A DNA stretch of 64,000 nucleotides, from positions 2,480,001-2,544,000 of the forward strand of contig NC_007677.1 of assembly GCF_000013045.1 (NCBI RefSeq). Reading direction: 5' to 3'. Below are positions 24,947 through 33,993 of this stretch, one piece after another; the stretch's first letter is position 1, and every line of letters begins with the position of its first letter. Source of the stretch: Salinibacter ruber DSM 13855 (GTDB lineage Bacteria; Bacteroidota; Rhodothermia; Rhodothermales; Salinibacteraceae). Made by a program: the position numbers and the translations under genes. The notes beneath the pieces are model-generated. The model was not told where the DNA came from and searched no databases. It was given only the letters and a program-made list of their open reading frames with translations.

Positions 24947-27931
24947 ATGCTTCTTCGATATCAATCTCTTCTTTCGTCCCTCCTAATGCTCTTTCTGATG
25001 GGCGTAGCCCCTGCCAGTGCATTGGCGCAGTCAGGCGGCATTGTCGAGGGCCGGGTCGTCGACGCCAGTAGCGGGGCCCCGCTGCCCGGCGCCAACGTGG
25101 TCGTGGAGGGCACGTCCATCGGGGCCGCCACCGACGCCAACGGGCGCTACGAGCTCCGCGACGTGCCGCCCGGGGCGCAGCGATTGAGCGTCTCCTTCGT
25201 GAGCTACCAGGACACCAGCACCACGGTCGAAATCGACGCCGGGGAGACGGTCACCGTCGACGTCGAACTGAGCAGTGAGGTGACCCGGGCCGGCGAGGTG
25301 GTCGTGACCGGAATTCGTCAGAGTCAGATGCAATCGGTCAGACAGAAGAAGCAGGCCGTCAACGTGGTCGATGCGCTCTCGGCGGACGACATCGGGGACC
25401 TTCCCGAGAAGAATGTGGCGGAGGCGGTGCAGCGCCTTCCGGGGATCGTGATGACGAACGACCGCACCGAAGGCCGATTCGTGTCCATCCGCGGCGGGTC
25501 GGCGGACCTGAACAACGTGACGCTCAACGGAACCACGATGGCGTCTACGACCGACTCCCGTGCCACGGGCCTCGACCTGCTGCCGGCCAACATGGTGTCG
25601 AACATTACGGTCACGAAGGCCGTGACGCCGGACATGTCCGCCAACGCGATTGGGGGATCGGTCAACATCGAAACCCTGACGGCCTTCGACCGGGCAGGGG
25701 ACTTCGTCTTCGGCACACTCCGGGGCATGAGTCACGACCAGCAGGTGCCCGGCCTCCGCACCCTTCGGGACTCCCGGTTTCCATTCAAGGGCAGCCTGAC
25801 GGGCGGGGCGAAATTCGGCGCCGACGATCAGTTCGGGGCGCTCGTCACCGTGAGCGGCTCGCGCCGGGACTTCACCACCTCGGGCTACAAGGCCGAGAAC
25901 TGGAACTGGGCGAACGAGGCCAACATCCAGACCACGCAGGGGAGCAAGACGCTCGCCGTACCGGAGGCGTCGGAGCAGATTGTTGAGTCGAACCGACGGA
26001 GGCGTGTCGCCGTCAACACCAGCTTCGACTGGCGGCCCAGCGAGGAGACCGCCGTCTACGTCCGCCCGTACTTCACGTACACCGACGAGGACAAGATCGA
26101 CAACGAACTGGAGTACGTTCTTGGCGACCTCAGCCCGAGCGAATCGGCCCGCGACAACGTCGTGGCCTCGGGGGACAATCGGTTCGAATTTCCCCACGGA
26201 TATGGCTCTCTGGACGCCAGCCTGAGCGAGGAGGAGGAGCGGCTCTGGGGCACCAGTGCCGGCGTCGAGCACGACTTTGCGAACAACGTCAGCCTGTCAG
26301 CGAGTGGGAGCTTCTCCCGCGGCGTGTTTGACTTCCGAAAGCCGGACGGCGAGTTCCAGACGCCGGGGGATCCGGACATGGCGAGCAGCGACCCCGACGT
26401 GTCCGCCCCCGAGCCGCGGGCGGGCGGCGTGGCCGACATGAGCAACTTCCTCTTCGACTTCTTCCCGTCGGATCCCAACTTTCTGGGGAGCCCGCAGAAC
26501 TACCTCATGAACAAGTTCGAGGTCGACGACCAGCGGAACACCGAAAACACCTACGCGGCGCAGACCGACGTCCGGATCCCCTTCGAGCTTGGCGACGCAC
26601 CGGGGTATCTGAAGACGGGAGGGCGGTTCCAGTACCGCAGCAAGGATGTGGACGTGAACAAGGCCGAGTACGACTTCACAGGGTTCGGGGAGGATCGGCT
26701 GACGCTGGGGGACGGATACGCTGCGCCCCGGGTGCAGACGCAACAGCTGGACAACCGCCTCATGCCGTTTGCCAACACCCAGGCGTTCGCGGACGGATTC
26801 TTCGGCGGGCTTTGCAACCCGCCGGCGGATTTCACGGAGCGCAACGGGGGAGAAGAGTGCCGGGCGTCCGGCAGTGAGTTCACGTTCGACGGCCGAGAGA
26901 TCTTCGAGGAGGACTCCGAAAACGAAGAGGGCATTTATGCCGGCTACGCGATGGCCTCGGTCGAATTTGGAGCGCTGACGGCCCTAGCGGGGGCGCGCGT
27001 GGAACACACGTCCACGTCCTCGACCCGCTTTGAATTGCTGCCGGGCGGTGAAACGGGGTCGAGCACCTTCGAGAGCACGTACACCAACATTCTTCCGTCG
27101 GTTCACCTCACCTACGCGGTGGGGGATCACCTTCAATTCCGCGGCGCCTGGACCAACACCATCGGGCGTCCGGACTACGATGAACTTGCGTCCTTCCGAG
27201 AGGTGGAGGAGGAAAATGGTGAGGTTAGCATCAACCAGGGCAACCCGGACCTGGACCCCTACCGGTCCATGAATTTCGACCTCAGTGCCGAGTATTACTT
27301 CGAGAACGGCGGACTGGTGTCGCTGGCCGGGTTCTACAAGCGGATCGACAATGCGATCTACGAGGACGTTCGCAGGGACACGGACGGCCCATTTGATGTC
27401 CCTGGCGTAGACGGGCCAATCGACGAAGTCGAGGTCACGCAGCCCGAAAACGCGGACCTCGGTACGGTGCTTGGCCTAGAAGCCGCGTATCAGCAGCCGT
27501 TCACGTTCCTTCCATCGCCCCTCAGTGGTCTCGGGGTGAACTCGAACGTGACGGTGACCGACTCCGAAGTCGACGTGCCCGATCGGGGGGACCTGCCGTT
27601 CTTCCAGCAGGCCGATCTGGTGTACAACATCATTCCGTACTTTCAGAGGAGCGGGTTTCAGGCACGCGTGGCCATCAACCACCGCGGCGACTACCTCTTG
27701 GGGCTGGCGGACAGGCAGGTCAACGACACGTGGGTGAAAGACCGCACGACGGTGGACATCAACGCCAGCTACCAGTTCGAGAGCCTCCTCGCCCAGCCGA
27801 CCCTGATGGTGCAGGTCGAGAATCTGACCAACGAGCCGGAGGTCGAGTACGCCGGAGGAAATGAGGATCACTTGTCCTTCCATTATCTCAGCGGCCGCAC
27901 CGTGTCGGTGGGGCTTTCAATGGAGCTCTAG
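24947..27931 (+). CDS. TonB-dependent receptor with carboxypeptidase-like domain
   Basis: A protein of 994 residues from ATG 24947, chosen because a good signal peptide starts there (MLLRYQSLLSSLLMLFLMGV... ending ALAQ); the frame is open to 24866. Residues about 30-120 form a CarboxypepD_reg-like domain (GRVVDASSGAPLPGANVVVEG). The plug follows (NVVDALSADDIGDLPEKNVAEAVQRLPG, with RGGSADLNNVTLNGT), then a 22-strand-type barrel ending in an aromatic-poor strand (SVGLSMEL). The ADDIGDLPEKN plug is that of the TonB-Xanth-Caul subfamily, which takes up sugars or other organics. The ligand is unknown. The IS1 element just upstream may have replaced its promoter. Confidence 0.88.
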   Translation: MLLRYQSLLSSLLMLFLMGVAPASALAQSGGIVEGRVVDASSGAPLPGANVVVEGTSIGAATDANGRYELRDVPPGAQRLSVSFVSYQDTSTTVEIDAGETVTVDVELSSEVTRAGEVVVTGIRQSQMQSVRQKKQAVNVVDALSADDIGDLPEKNVAEAVQRLPGIVMTNDRTEGRFVSIRGGSADLNNVTLNGTTMASTTDSRATGLDLLPANMVSNITVTKAVTPDMSANAIGGSVNIETLTAFDRAGDFVFGTLRGMSHDQQVPGLRTLRDSRFPFKGSLTGGAKFGADDQFGALVTVSGSRRDFTTSGYKAENWNWANEANIQTTQGSKTLAVPEASEQIVESNRRRRVAVNTSFDWRPSEETAVYVRPYFTYTDEDKIDNELEYVLGDLSPSESARDNVVASGDNRFEFPHGYGSLDASLSEEEERLWGTSAGVEHDFANNVSLSASGSFSRGVFDFRKPDGEFQTPGDPDMASSDPDVSAPEPRAGGVADMSNFLFDFFPSDPNFLGSPQNYLMNKFEVDDQRNTENTYAAQTDVRIPFELGDAPGYLKTGGRFQYRSKDVDVNKAEYDFTGFGEDRLTLGDGYAAPRVQTQQLDNRLMPFANTQAFADGFFGGLCNPPADFTERNGGEECRASGSEFTFDGREIFEEDSENEEGIYAGYAMASVEFGALTALAGARVEHTSTSSTRFELLPGGETGSSTFESTYTNILPSVHLTYAVGDHLQFRGAWTNTIGRPDYDELASFREVEEENGEVSINQGNPDLDPYRSMNFDLSAEYYFENGGLVSLAGFYKRIDNAIYEDVRRDTDGPFDVPGVDGPIDEVEVTQPENADLGTVLGLEAAYQQPFTFLPSPLSGLGVNSNVTVTDSEVDVPDRGDLPFFQQADLVYNIIPYFQRSGFQARVAINHRGDYLLGLADRQVNDTWVKDRTTVDINASYQFESLLAQPTLMVQVENLTNEPEVEYAGGNEDHLSFHYLSGRTVSVGLSMEL

Positions 27932-27973
27932 ACGTCATCCCTGAGGTTGAGTCGGCCTCGGCACGTCCCCCTT

Positions 27974-28010
27974 CCTCCCCGCCTGGAGGAGGGGAGGCGT
28001 GTTGTTTTTT
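27974..28010 (+). terminator. probable terminator after the TonB receptor
   Basis: The stem CCTCCCC/GGGGAGG (27974-27997) has a 10-base loop and is followed a few bases later by a T6 run. It is modest in strength because of the intervening CGTGTTG. Confidence 0.5.
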
Positions 28011-28040
28011 CTTGTCCCTTTTCCGAAGCGGAATTCATTT

Positions 28041-29819
28041 ATGCAACGATTCGACGCGTCCCTTCTCGTCTGCGTACTACTCCTGTTGCCGCTGGGCCTG
28101 CTGGCGACCGCCTGCTCGACGCCCTCGTCGGGCTCGGCGGCGGAGGGCGCGGACACGACCCAGCCTACGTCGGCAGAGCCGCCCCAGCTGCCCTCGACCC
28201 CGCCCGGGCCCTACCCCGACCGCGTCGTGCTGAGCCACGCGGCGGATCCGTCCTCGTCGCTGAGCGTCACCTGGCGCACCGACAGCACCGTCACGGGCGC
28301 GAAGGCCCAGGTCGCCCTGGCCACGGGCGGGCCCTCCTTCTACACCCAAGCCCGTACCGTCGAGGCGGAAACGCAGGACCTCCACGCCCACAAGGTGACC
28401 GGCGAACACGTAAGCGCCAACTACCACTCCGTCACCTTCGAGGGCCTCATGGCCGACACCCTCTACGCCTACCGCGTCGGCGATGGCGAGCGATGGAGCG
28501 AGTGGTTTCACGCCCGCACCGCCAGCCAGCAGCCGGAGCCCTTTTCCTTCGTCTACGTCGGAGATGCACAAAACAACGTGCGCTCCCACTGGTCTCGGCT
28601 CATCCGGCAGGCCTACACCGACGCGCCCGAGATCGACTTTCTGCTCCACGCCGGCGACCTGGTCGACAATGCTCACCGGAACGTCGAGTGGGGCCACTGG
28701 AACGCGGCGGGGGGATTTATCCAGAGCATGGTCCCGAACATCGCGGTGCCCGGCAACCACGAGTACGCGGGCTACCGCAGCTGGCGGGCGCGCGATACCT
28801 TTCAGGTTGAGGTGGAGGCCAACGGCCAGGAGATGACCGGCACCATCTTGGAGCCGGACGGCAACCCGGAGCCCTTGGAGGCCACCAACAGTGGGGCCGT
28901 GCCGTCGAGCAGCCGCTCTCCGACCGGCGACTGGGACTACAACGTCGACAACGGGGAGTACGTGGGCACGCTCCAGATCGAGAGCGACGGGTCCGGCTAT
29001 GGGGCCACGCTCGTCAGCGAGGATGGCCGGGCGCGTCCCCTTCAGGACGTATCCGTCGACGGAAACACGTTGACCGGCCACTTCCTGATGGAGGTCGAGA
29101 AGGAAAGCCCGGAGCAGCTCTCGGTCCACTGGCATCCCCAGTTCGCCTTCCCCGAAAACGGGCCGGAGGGCATGGAGGAGACGGTATACCACCTCGACTA
29201 CCAGGGCATGCGCGTCGTCGGCCTCAACTCGGAGGCGGCCAAGATGGATGAGGAGGTGCTGCGCACCCAGACCGAGTGGCTGCGGTCGACGCTCCGAGAG
29301 GCGGAGCAGGATCCGGGCATCCGTTGGACGGTCGTCACCTTCCACCACCCGATGTTCTCCTCCGGCGAGGGCCGCAGCAACGCGGACCTCCGCGCGGCGT
29401 GGCGACCGATTCTCGACGAGTACAACGTGGATCTCGTCCTGCAGGGCCACGACCACACCTACGCCCGCGGCCAGACGAAGAACCTGAAGCAGGGCGTGAG
29501 CGCCCGGTCCCCGGAGGGCGGCACCGTGTACGTCAACTCCGTCAGCGGCGCGAAGATGTACGAGATCAAGCCCAACCGGTGGGAGGATTTCGACGGCGTC
29601 GAGATGGAGCGCGGCGGGGAAAACACGCAGCTCTATCAGGTGGTGCGCGTTGGGGCGGACACGATCCAGTTCCGTGCCTACACGGCCACCGGCGCGCCCT
29701 ACGACGCCTTTGACCTCGTGCGGCCCGGCGACGGCGGGCCCAGCCGCATGATCGAGCGGCCGCCGGCCCACCGGCCGGAGCGCACCCACGAGAACACCCT
29801 CGACTACACGCGGCCGTAG
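28041..29819 (+). CDS. purple-acid-phosphatase-like lipoprotein
   Basis: A protein of 592 residues from ATG 28041, with a lipoprotein signal (lipobox LLATAC). An N-terminal fibronectin-like domain (about 50-160) precedes the metallophosphatase domain with GDAQ near 174, GDLVDN near 205, GNHEY near 238, FHHP near 434 and GHDH near 469. This is the full set for a binuclear centre of the purple acid phosphatase type. Between about 250 and 350 an extra beta-rich insertion (NGQEMTGTILEPDGN..., SGYGATLVSEDGRARP) splits the catalytic domain. It should release phosphate from external phosphoesters, beside the TonB receptor that may import the product. Confidence 0.83.
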   Translation: MQRFDASLLVCVLLLLPLGLLATACSTPSSGSAAEGADTTQPTSAEPPQLPSTPPGPYPDRVVLSHAADPSSSLSVTWRTDSTVTGAKAQVALATGGPSFYTQARTVEAETQDLHAHKVTGEHVSANYHSVTFEGLMADTLYAYRVGDGERWSEWFHARTASQQPEPFSFVYVGDAQNNVRSHWSRLIRQAYTDAPEIDFLLHAGDLVDNAHRNVEWGHWNAAGGFIQSMVPNIAVPGNHEYAGYRSWRARDTFQVEVEANGQEMTGTILEPDGNPEPLEATNSGAVPSSSRSPTGDWDYNVDNGEYVGTLQIESDGSGYGATLVSEDGRARPLQDVSVDGNTLTGHFLMEVEKESPEQLSVHWHPQFAFPENGPEGMEETVYHLDYQGMRVVGLNSEAAKMDEEVLRTQTEWLRSTLREAEQDPGIRWTVVTFHHPMFSSGEGRSNADLRAAWRPILDEYNVDLVLQGHDHTYARGQTKNLKQGVSARSPEGGTVYVNSVSGAKMYEIKPNRWEDFDGVEMERGGENTQLYQVVRVGADTIQFRAYTATGAPYDAFDLVRPGDGGPSRMIERPPAHRPERTHENTLDYTRP

Positions 29820-29960
29820 CCCCAACAGCCCGTCCGCCCTTCCCCCCTTCCCGATCGCTTTTCCGGAAAACGCCCTTCCTCGCCCCAGCGGCTCCCCTGC
29901 GTCCCGGCCAGGCCGTGGCGCCCCCTTCTGAAGCGCTCTGTCCCCACCTCCCTCCTTTTG

Positions 29961-31733
29961 ATGACGCCCGCTTCCGCCCGCCCCATTGCGACGCTTCTAT
30001 GCCCCGCCCTGCTGGGCCTCCTCCTCGTGGTGGCGTCTGGCTGCGCGACCAGCGCCGATGCCCCCGGCGAGACGGAGGACACCTCGCCCGCCCGCCAGAC
30101 CGCCTTCCGGGTGCGCTCGGACGTCGGCGCCGGCCTCAACGCCGATCGGGGATGGGCGGGGCCGATCAACCAGCCGGTCGCCCTGCCGGTCGAGACCCCG
30201 TTCCGTCTTCGATTTGAGGTGGAGACGCCCCGGGACGTGCCGTTCGTGGAGCGCTTTCGCCTGCAGTACCGCCGCAACGGCGGGGCGTGGCGCCCGGTGC
30301 TGGCCGCCGACTTTCCCTACGCCCCGTCGGAGGTCACCCCTCGGGTGAGCGTCGTCTCCCCCTCTGCCTACGCCGATCGCGCAGACGCCGCCGACCTGCT
30401 CGACGGCTCGACGGCGTCGTACGCGGGCGGAAAAGGCATTGCCCTCTCCGGCACGGGCCCCGCCCTCCCGGATCACGGGGTGCAGAGCGAGTGGGAGTGG
30501 CCGCTGGTGATCCGACGCTACGCGGACGGGGCCGTGACCAACGAGCCGGGCGATCGGTTTGAGTTCCGGCTGGTGGACGTGAAGGGGCGTCCGCTGCCCG
30601 CCCCCGCAACGCCCGAGGTGACGGCCTTCGTTCCCCCACGGCTCCTGGGCGGCACGTACCCCGAGACCCCGGGCCGCCTCGGGCCCTGGGAGGCCTCCGA
30701 CGGCAGCCTGTACTTCCTCATGGAGCCGGCGGAGTCCTACAACAAGTTGATGACCGTGAAGTCGACCGACGGCGGGCGGACATGGCGAGAGGTGGACGGC
30801 GCCCATCGTCCCGTGGCGGGCGACCTGGAAGGATTTGCCTCGGCCGTCCACGACGGAACGATTCACATGCTCCACCAAATCGACGCGGGCGTGCTGCACC
30901 ACTCCTTCCGAACCACGGACCACCCGCGCACTCCGGACGCGTGGGCCGTGCGGGACGACACGGTGGCCACGCCCGGCGCGCCCCCCGTGCAGGTCGCCTC
31001 GGTCGCCGCCCGGTCGGACGGCAGCCTCGTCGGGGTGTACGGGGGGCCGGAGCACCTTCACTACAGCATCCGCAGTCCTGAGGGAACGTGGGGCGATCGG
31101 AAACCGATCTCTGGCGGGGCGGGCGATGCCCGTTCGGGGCCGCAGCTGGTCCGCGGCGCGGACGACACGGTGCACCTCGCGTACACGCGCCGCGACGGGA
31201 CGGCGTGGTACCGCCGCATTCGGCCCGACGGCAGCCTCACGTCCCCCCAGCGGGTCTCTTCCAACCTGGGGACGGCCGTAACGGACGTCGGCTCCGTCCT
31301 CCCGCTCGTGCACCTTCCGGAGACGAATACGACGGTCCTTCTCTACCGCCGGGCCGGCGGCACCCTGTGGGCGCGACGAGCAGACGCGGAGGGGCGACTC
31401 AGCCCGCCGGTGCAGGTCACCGAACGAGCGGTCGCCCAGAGCGCCGCCGACTCCGATCAGGTCGGGGCCGACGCCGTTGCCCTCGGATCGTCGGTCCACG
31501 TCCTGTTCATCGAAGCGCAAACCGGCTACCTCTACCACACCCGCAGCGACGAGCGCGGCTCCTGGGCGCCCGCCACGGTACAGGTCGACAGCGTCGATGC
31601 GCAGTGGGTTCGGGGGCAGCCGGTCTCGAACGGGACGTCGTCCCCGACGGCGTACGGGTACGTCTACGACGCAGGGTCAAACGGCGGGTCGGGGATGAAC
31701 TGGTACGACGAGGTGCCCGTGCGCCGGCGGTAA
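29961..31733 (+). CDS. sialidase-fold (BNR/Asp-box) lipoprotein
   Basis: A protein of 590 residues from ATG 29961, with a lipoprotein signal (lipobox VASGC near residue 28). An N-terminal beta domain (about 45-220) precedes a six-bladed propeller with one clear Asp-box, STDGGRTW, near residue 274. Other blades are recognisable from repeats such as GSLYFLMEPAES, GTIHMLHQ, SLVGVYGG and DTVHLAYTRRDG. The arginine triad of real sialidases cannot be identified, so it may be a binding or other hydrolase propeller. It follows the phosphatase on the same strand by 141 gene-less bases. Confidence 0.65.
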   Translation: MTPASARPIATLLCPALLGLLLVVASGCATSADAPGETEDTSPARQTAFRVRSDVGAGLNADRGWAGPINQPVALPVETPFRLRFEVETPRDVPFVERFRLQYRRNGGAWRPVLAADFPYAPSEVTPRVSVVSPSAYADRADAADLLDGSTASYAGGKGIALSGTGPALPDHGVQSEWEWPLVIRRYADGAVTNEPGDRFEFRLVDVKGRPLPAPATPEVTAFVPPRLLGGTYPETPGRLGPWEASDGSLYFLMEPAESYNKLMTVKSTDGGRTWREVDGAHRPVAGDLEGFASAVHDGTIHMLHQIDAGVLHHSFRTTDHPRTPDAWAVRDDTVATPGAPPVQVASVAARSDGSLVGVYGGPEHLHYSIRSPEGTWGDRKPISGGAGDARSGPQLVRGADDTVHLAYTRRDGTAWYRRIRPDGSLTSPQRVSSNLGTAVTDVGSVLPLVHLPETNTTVLLYRRAGGTLWARRADAEGRLSPPVQVTERAVAQSAADSDQVGADAVALGSSVHVLFIEAQTGYLYHTRSDERGSWAPATVQVDSVDAQWVRGQPVSNGTSSPTAYGYVYDAGSNGGSGMNWYDEVPVRRR

Positions 31734-31913
31734 GACGGCGCCGCCAGGGGGGGCTACAGAGCACTGCCGGGCGCAAGGCACAAGGATCCGGCCGCGTCAC
31801 TCGGCGGCTGAAGGGCGGGCCGGCCGAGAAGGCAGGGATGTAGGTCCTGCTCTCGGATGCGCCCACGGAGGGTGCTTCGCCCCCGACGCACGCCATTCTC
31901 ACACAAACAATTC

Positions 31914-32948
31914 TCACACGAACAAAAGCCCGAACGCGCCGAAGTAGAGCACCAGCGCCAGGAAGCTCTCGAACCCGATTCCGAATGCCCCCCGTCGCTC
32001 GCGGCGCAGGAGGCCCATCAACAAGATGCCGGTCAAAAGCAGCGTGAGGGCAATGATGAACACCTGCTGCTCGGTCATGGCGTGGTAGATCGAGCCCTCC
32101 TGGTAGCCAACATCCGAAAAGGCCACGAACAGGACATCGAAGCTGTTGCCGCCAATGATGCCCCCGACGGCGAGGGTCAGCGCCCCACGCCGCACCGCCG
32201 CCACCGACGTGACCAGCTCCGGGAGCGAGGTGGACACGGCCGTAAAGAGCCCGCCGACGAGCCCTTCGGAGAGGCCCGTCCGGGCGGCCACCTGCCCGCC
32301 CGTCTTGGCGATCACGTATCCCGCGGCGCCGACCACGAGGGACAGAGCCACGAACTCTAACCAGAGCGTCGAGAGGGCGGCCGACTCGCGGCCCTCCGCT
32401 CCGGTGTCCTGGCGGGTCTTGTCGGTTTGGCGCGCCACCCAGTACGGGGTCGACCGGGCCTCGGCCACGAGGTGAATGCCATAGAGGTAGCCCGCAACCA
32501 GCAGCACGGAGGCAGGGTGGATCCCGAACAGGTCGAGGCGCGGCCCGGCCATTCCGAGCAGGGGAATCGCCAGGAGGGTCGACAGCAGGGCGCCCTGCAG
32601 GAGGTTCTCGACAGAGGCGGCGGCGTGTTCGAGATTCGCGGGCCGGTAGGCCATGTCCGCCACCGCAAGGAAGACGGTCTGGGCGGCGATCCCGCCAATG
32701 GCGTTGCTGATGGCCAGGGACGGAAGCCCGTCCACCGCGGCCGTCACGGACGTCGTGATGCCGGCAATGGAGGTGGTACTGCCCAGCAAGACGGCCCCGA
32801 AAATCGCCTCTCCGAGACCGGTTTCGTCGGCGAGGCGGTCGGCGGCCCGGGTCATCCGCGTTCCGACGACGGCGATGAGGAAGGCCGAGGCTCCGAATGC
32901 CGCAGAGACGACCGGAAAGGAGAGGGTTTCCCAGGCAACAAGGTCCAT
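31914..32948 (-). CDS. sodium/calcium exchanger family (CaCA) membrane protein
   Basis: A protein of 344 residues from ATG 32948, with about ten membrane segments. It has two alpha-repeats: GLGEAIFGAVLLGSTTSIAG near residue 45 and GLSEGLVGGLFTAVSTSLPE near 225, followed by GNSFDVLFVAFSDV. The second repeat keeps the SLPE acidic residue used for ion binding, while the first has TSIAG where most family members have an SLPE-type acidic residue. This makes cation/proton exchange likely but the ion uncertain. Monocistronic. Confidence 0.78.
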   Translation of the reverse strand: MDLVAWETLSFPVVSAAFGASAFLIAVVGTRMTRAADRLADETGLGEAIFGAVLLGSTTSIAGITTSVTAAVDGLPSLAISNAIGGIAAQTVFLAVADMAYRPANLEHAAASVENLLQGALLSTLLAIPLLGMAGPRLDLFGIHPASVLLVAGYLYGIHLVAEARSTPYWVARQTDKTRQDTGAEGRESAALSTLWLEFVALSLVVGAAGYVIAKTGGQVAARTGLSEGLVGGLFTAVSTSLPELVTSVAAVRRGALTLAVGGIIGGNSFDVLFVAFSDVGYQEGSIYHAMTEQQVFIIALTLLLTGILLMGLLRRERRGAFGIGFESFLALVLYFGAFGLLFV

Positions 32949-33242
32949 CAAGCGTCAGGCGCGAGCGGAAAAACAGCGTCGAAAACTACGCGTGCACACC
33001 CTACACACGGTCCCCCCACACATGGCCTCGGTCTGATTGTTGAGACCAGCACCATTGCGGGCGGCAGGGCAGTCGATTTCGGGGCACAGCAGGACGATTT
33101 CTGACACGGAAGCGGCCTGGTCGTCCGGCCCCCGCACTGAATGTTGGGAGACAGCCCCCCTCCTCCGGCCTGTTCTACGTCGGCTGGTTGCCATCCCGTC
33201 CGTCTGATCCGGCCCCGTGTCCTCTCGGCCCACCGGATCATC
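32949..33242. other. gene-less gap between two minus-strand membrane protein genes
   Basis: No domain-bearing frame, RNA or terminator is recognised. Confidence 0.35.
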
Positions 33243-33575
33243 TCATAGGCCCATCTCCAGGGCCAGAAGCATCAGATTTGCAAGGCCCGCCAACGGGCCG
33301 ACCACCGCGAATGCGGGGTACACCCAGCGCCCCACGCCCTCCGGCATGCGGTGACAGGACAGGTCCACCGCTCCCCGAAAGAACTGCCCCAGCGTGACCG
33401 CCGTCCCGATGGCGGCGCCCGTGAGGCCCCAGACCGCCCACCCTTCGGCCCCGGCTTGCCTCCACGGCAGGTGGAAGGCGGCCATCCCCTTCTGGACCAG
33501 GGCCTGCGCCACGAAACCGATGAACGCGACGAGAACGCCAAGTTGGCCGACAAGCCACTGCTGTGCCTGAGTCAT
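33243..33575 (-). CDS. small membrane protein of unknown function
   Basis: A protein of 110 residues from ATG 33575 with three hydrophobic segments (LGVLVAFIGFVAQALV, AVWGLTGAAIGTAVTLGQFF, VYPAFAVVGPLAGLANLMLLAL). Coding composition is good, but no family is recognised. Confidence 0.55.
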   Translation of the reverse strand: MTQAQQWLVGQLGVLVAFIGFVAQALVQKGMAAFHLPWRQAGAEGWAVWGLTGAAIGTAVTLGQFFRGAVDLSCHRMPEGVGRWVYPAFAVVGPLAGLANLMLLALEMGL

Positions 33576-33993
33576 GAGCCCGAGTCCGTTGCTCGTGCTA
33601 GGGGGATTGGGGACTGGGTATTCAGCTGCCAAGTGCTTGGGGGCCGGACAGTAGGACGCCAAGGTATTGGACCTCTTGTCCTGCGTCGTGTTCGACGGGC
33701 CAGATGGCCATCGGGGAGAGGCGGTGTCGGGGAAGGGAGACGAAGACCACGGTGGCGTGGGGCCAGCCGACACGGGCCCATCGGCAGCGTCGAGACAAGG
33801 GGCCGGTCGCGCTGCATGCCGGCGACGAACAGGCGGAATCGAACGAGCGTACGTCACGTGCAGATGTTGTCGGGAAAAAAACGCACTTGGGAAGGTACTG
33901 GATGCGTTCCAGCACGTCGCCCGCGAGGGCATGGCCGTTGGCCCCCAGTTGGCACGCAATCATACATACGCAATCATACGTCTTGCCCCTCAC
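33576..33993. other. gene-less region upstream of the ParA-like gene
   Basis: No recognisable protein is encoded. The last 40 bases hold two perfect 12-bp direct repeats right before the parA-like start; see the separate entry. Confidence 0.4.
33954..33979. repeat. iteron-like 12-bp direct repeat pair
   Basis: ACGCAATCATAC occurs perfectly at 33954-33965 and 33968-33979 (14-bp period). It ends 14 bases before the start codon of the ParA-like gene. The position fits an operator or centromere-like site, but also overlaps where a ribosome binding region would be. Confidence 0.6.
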
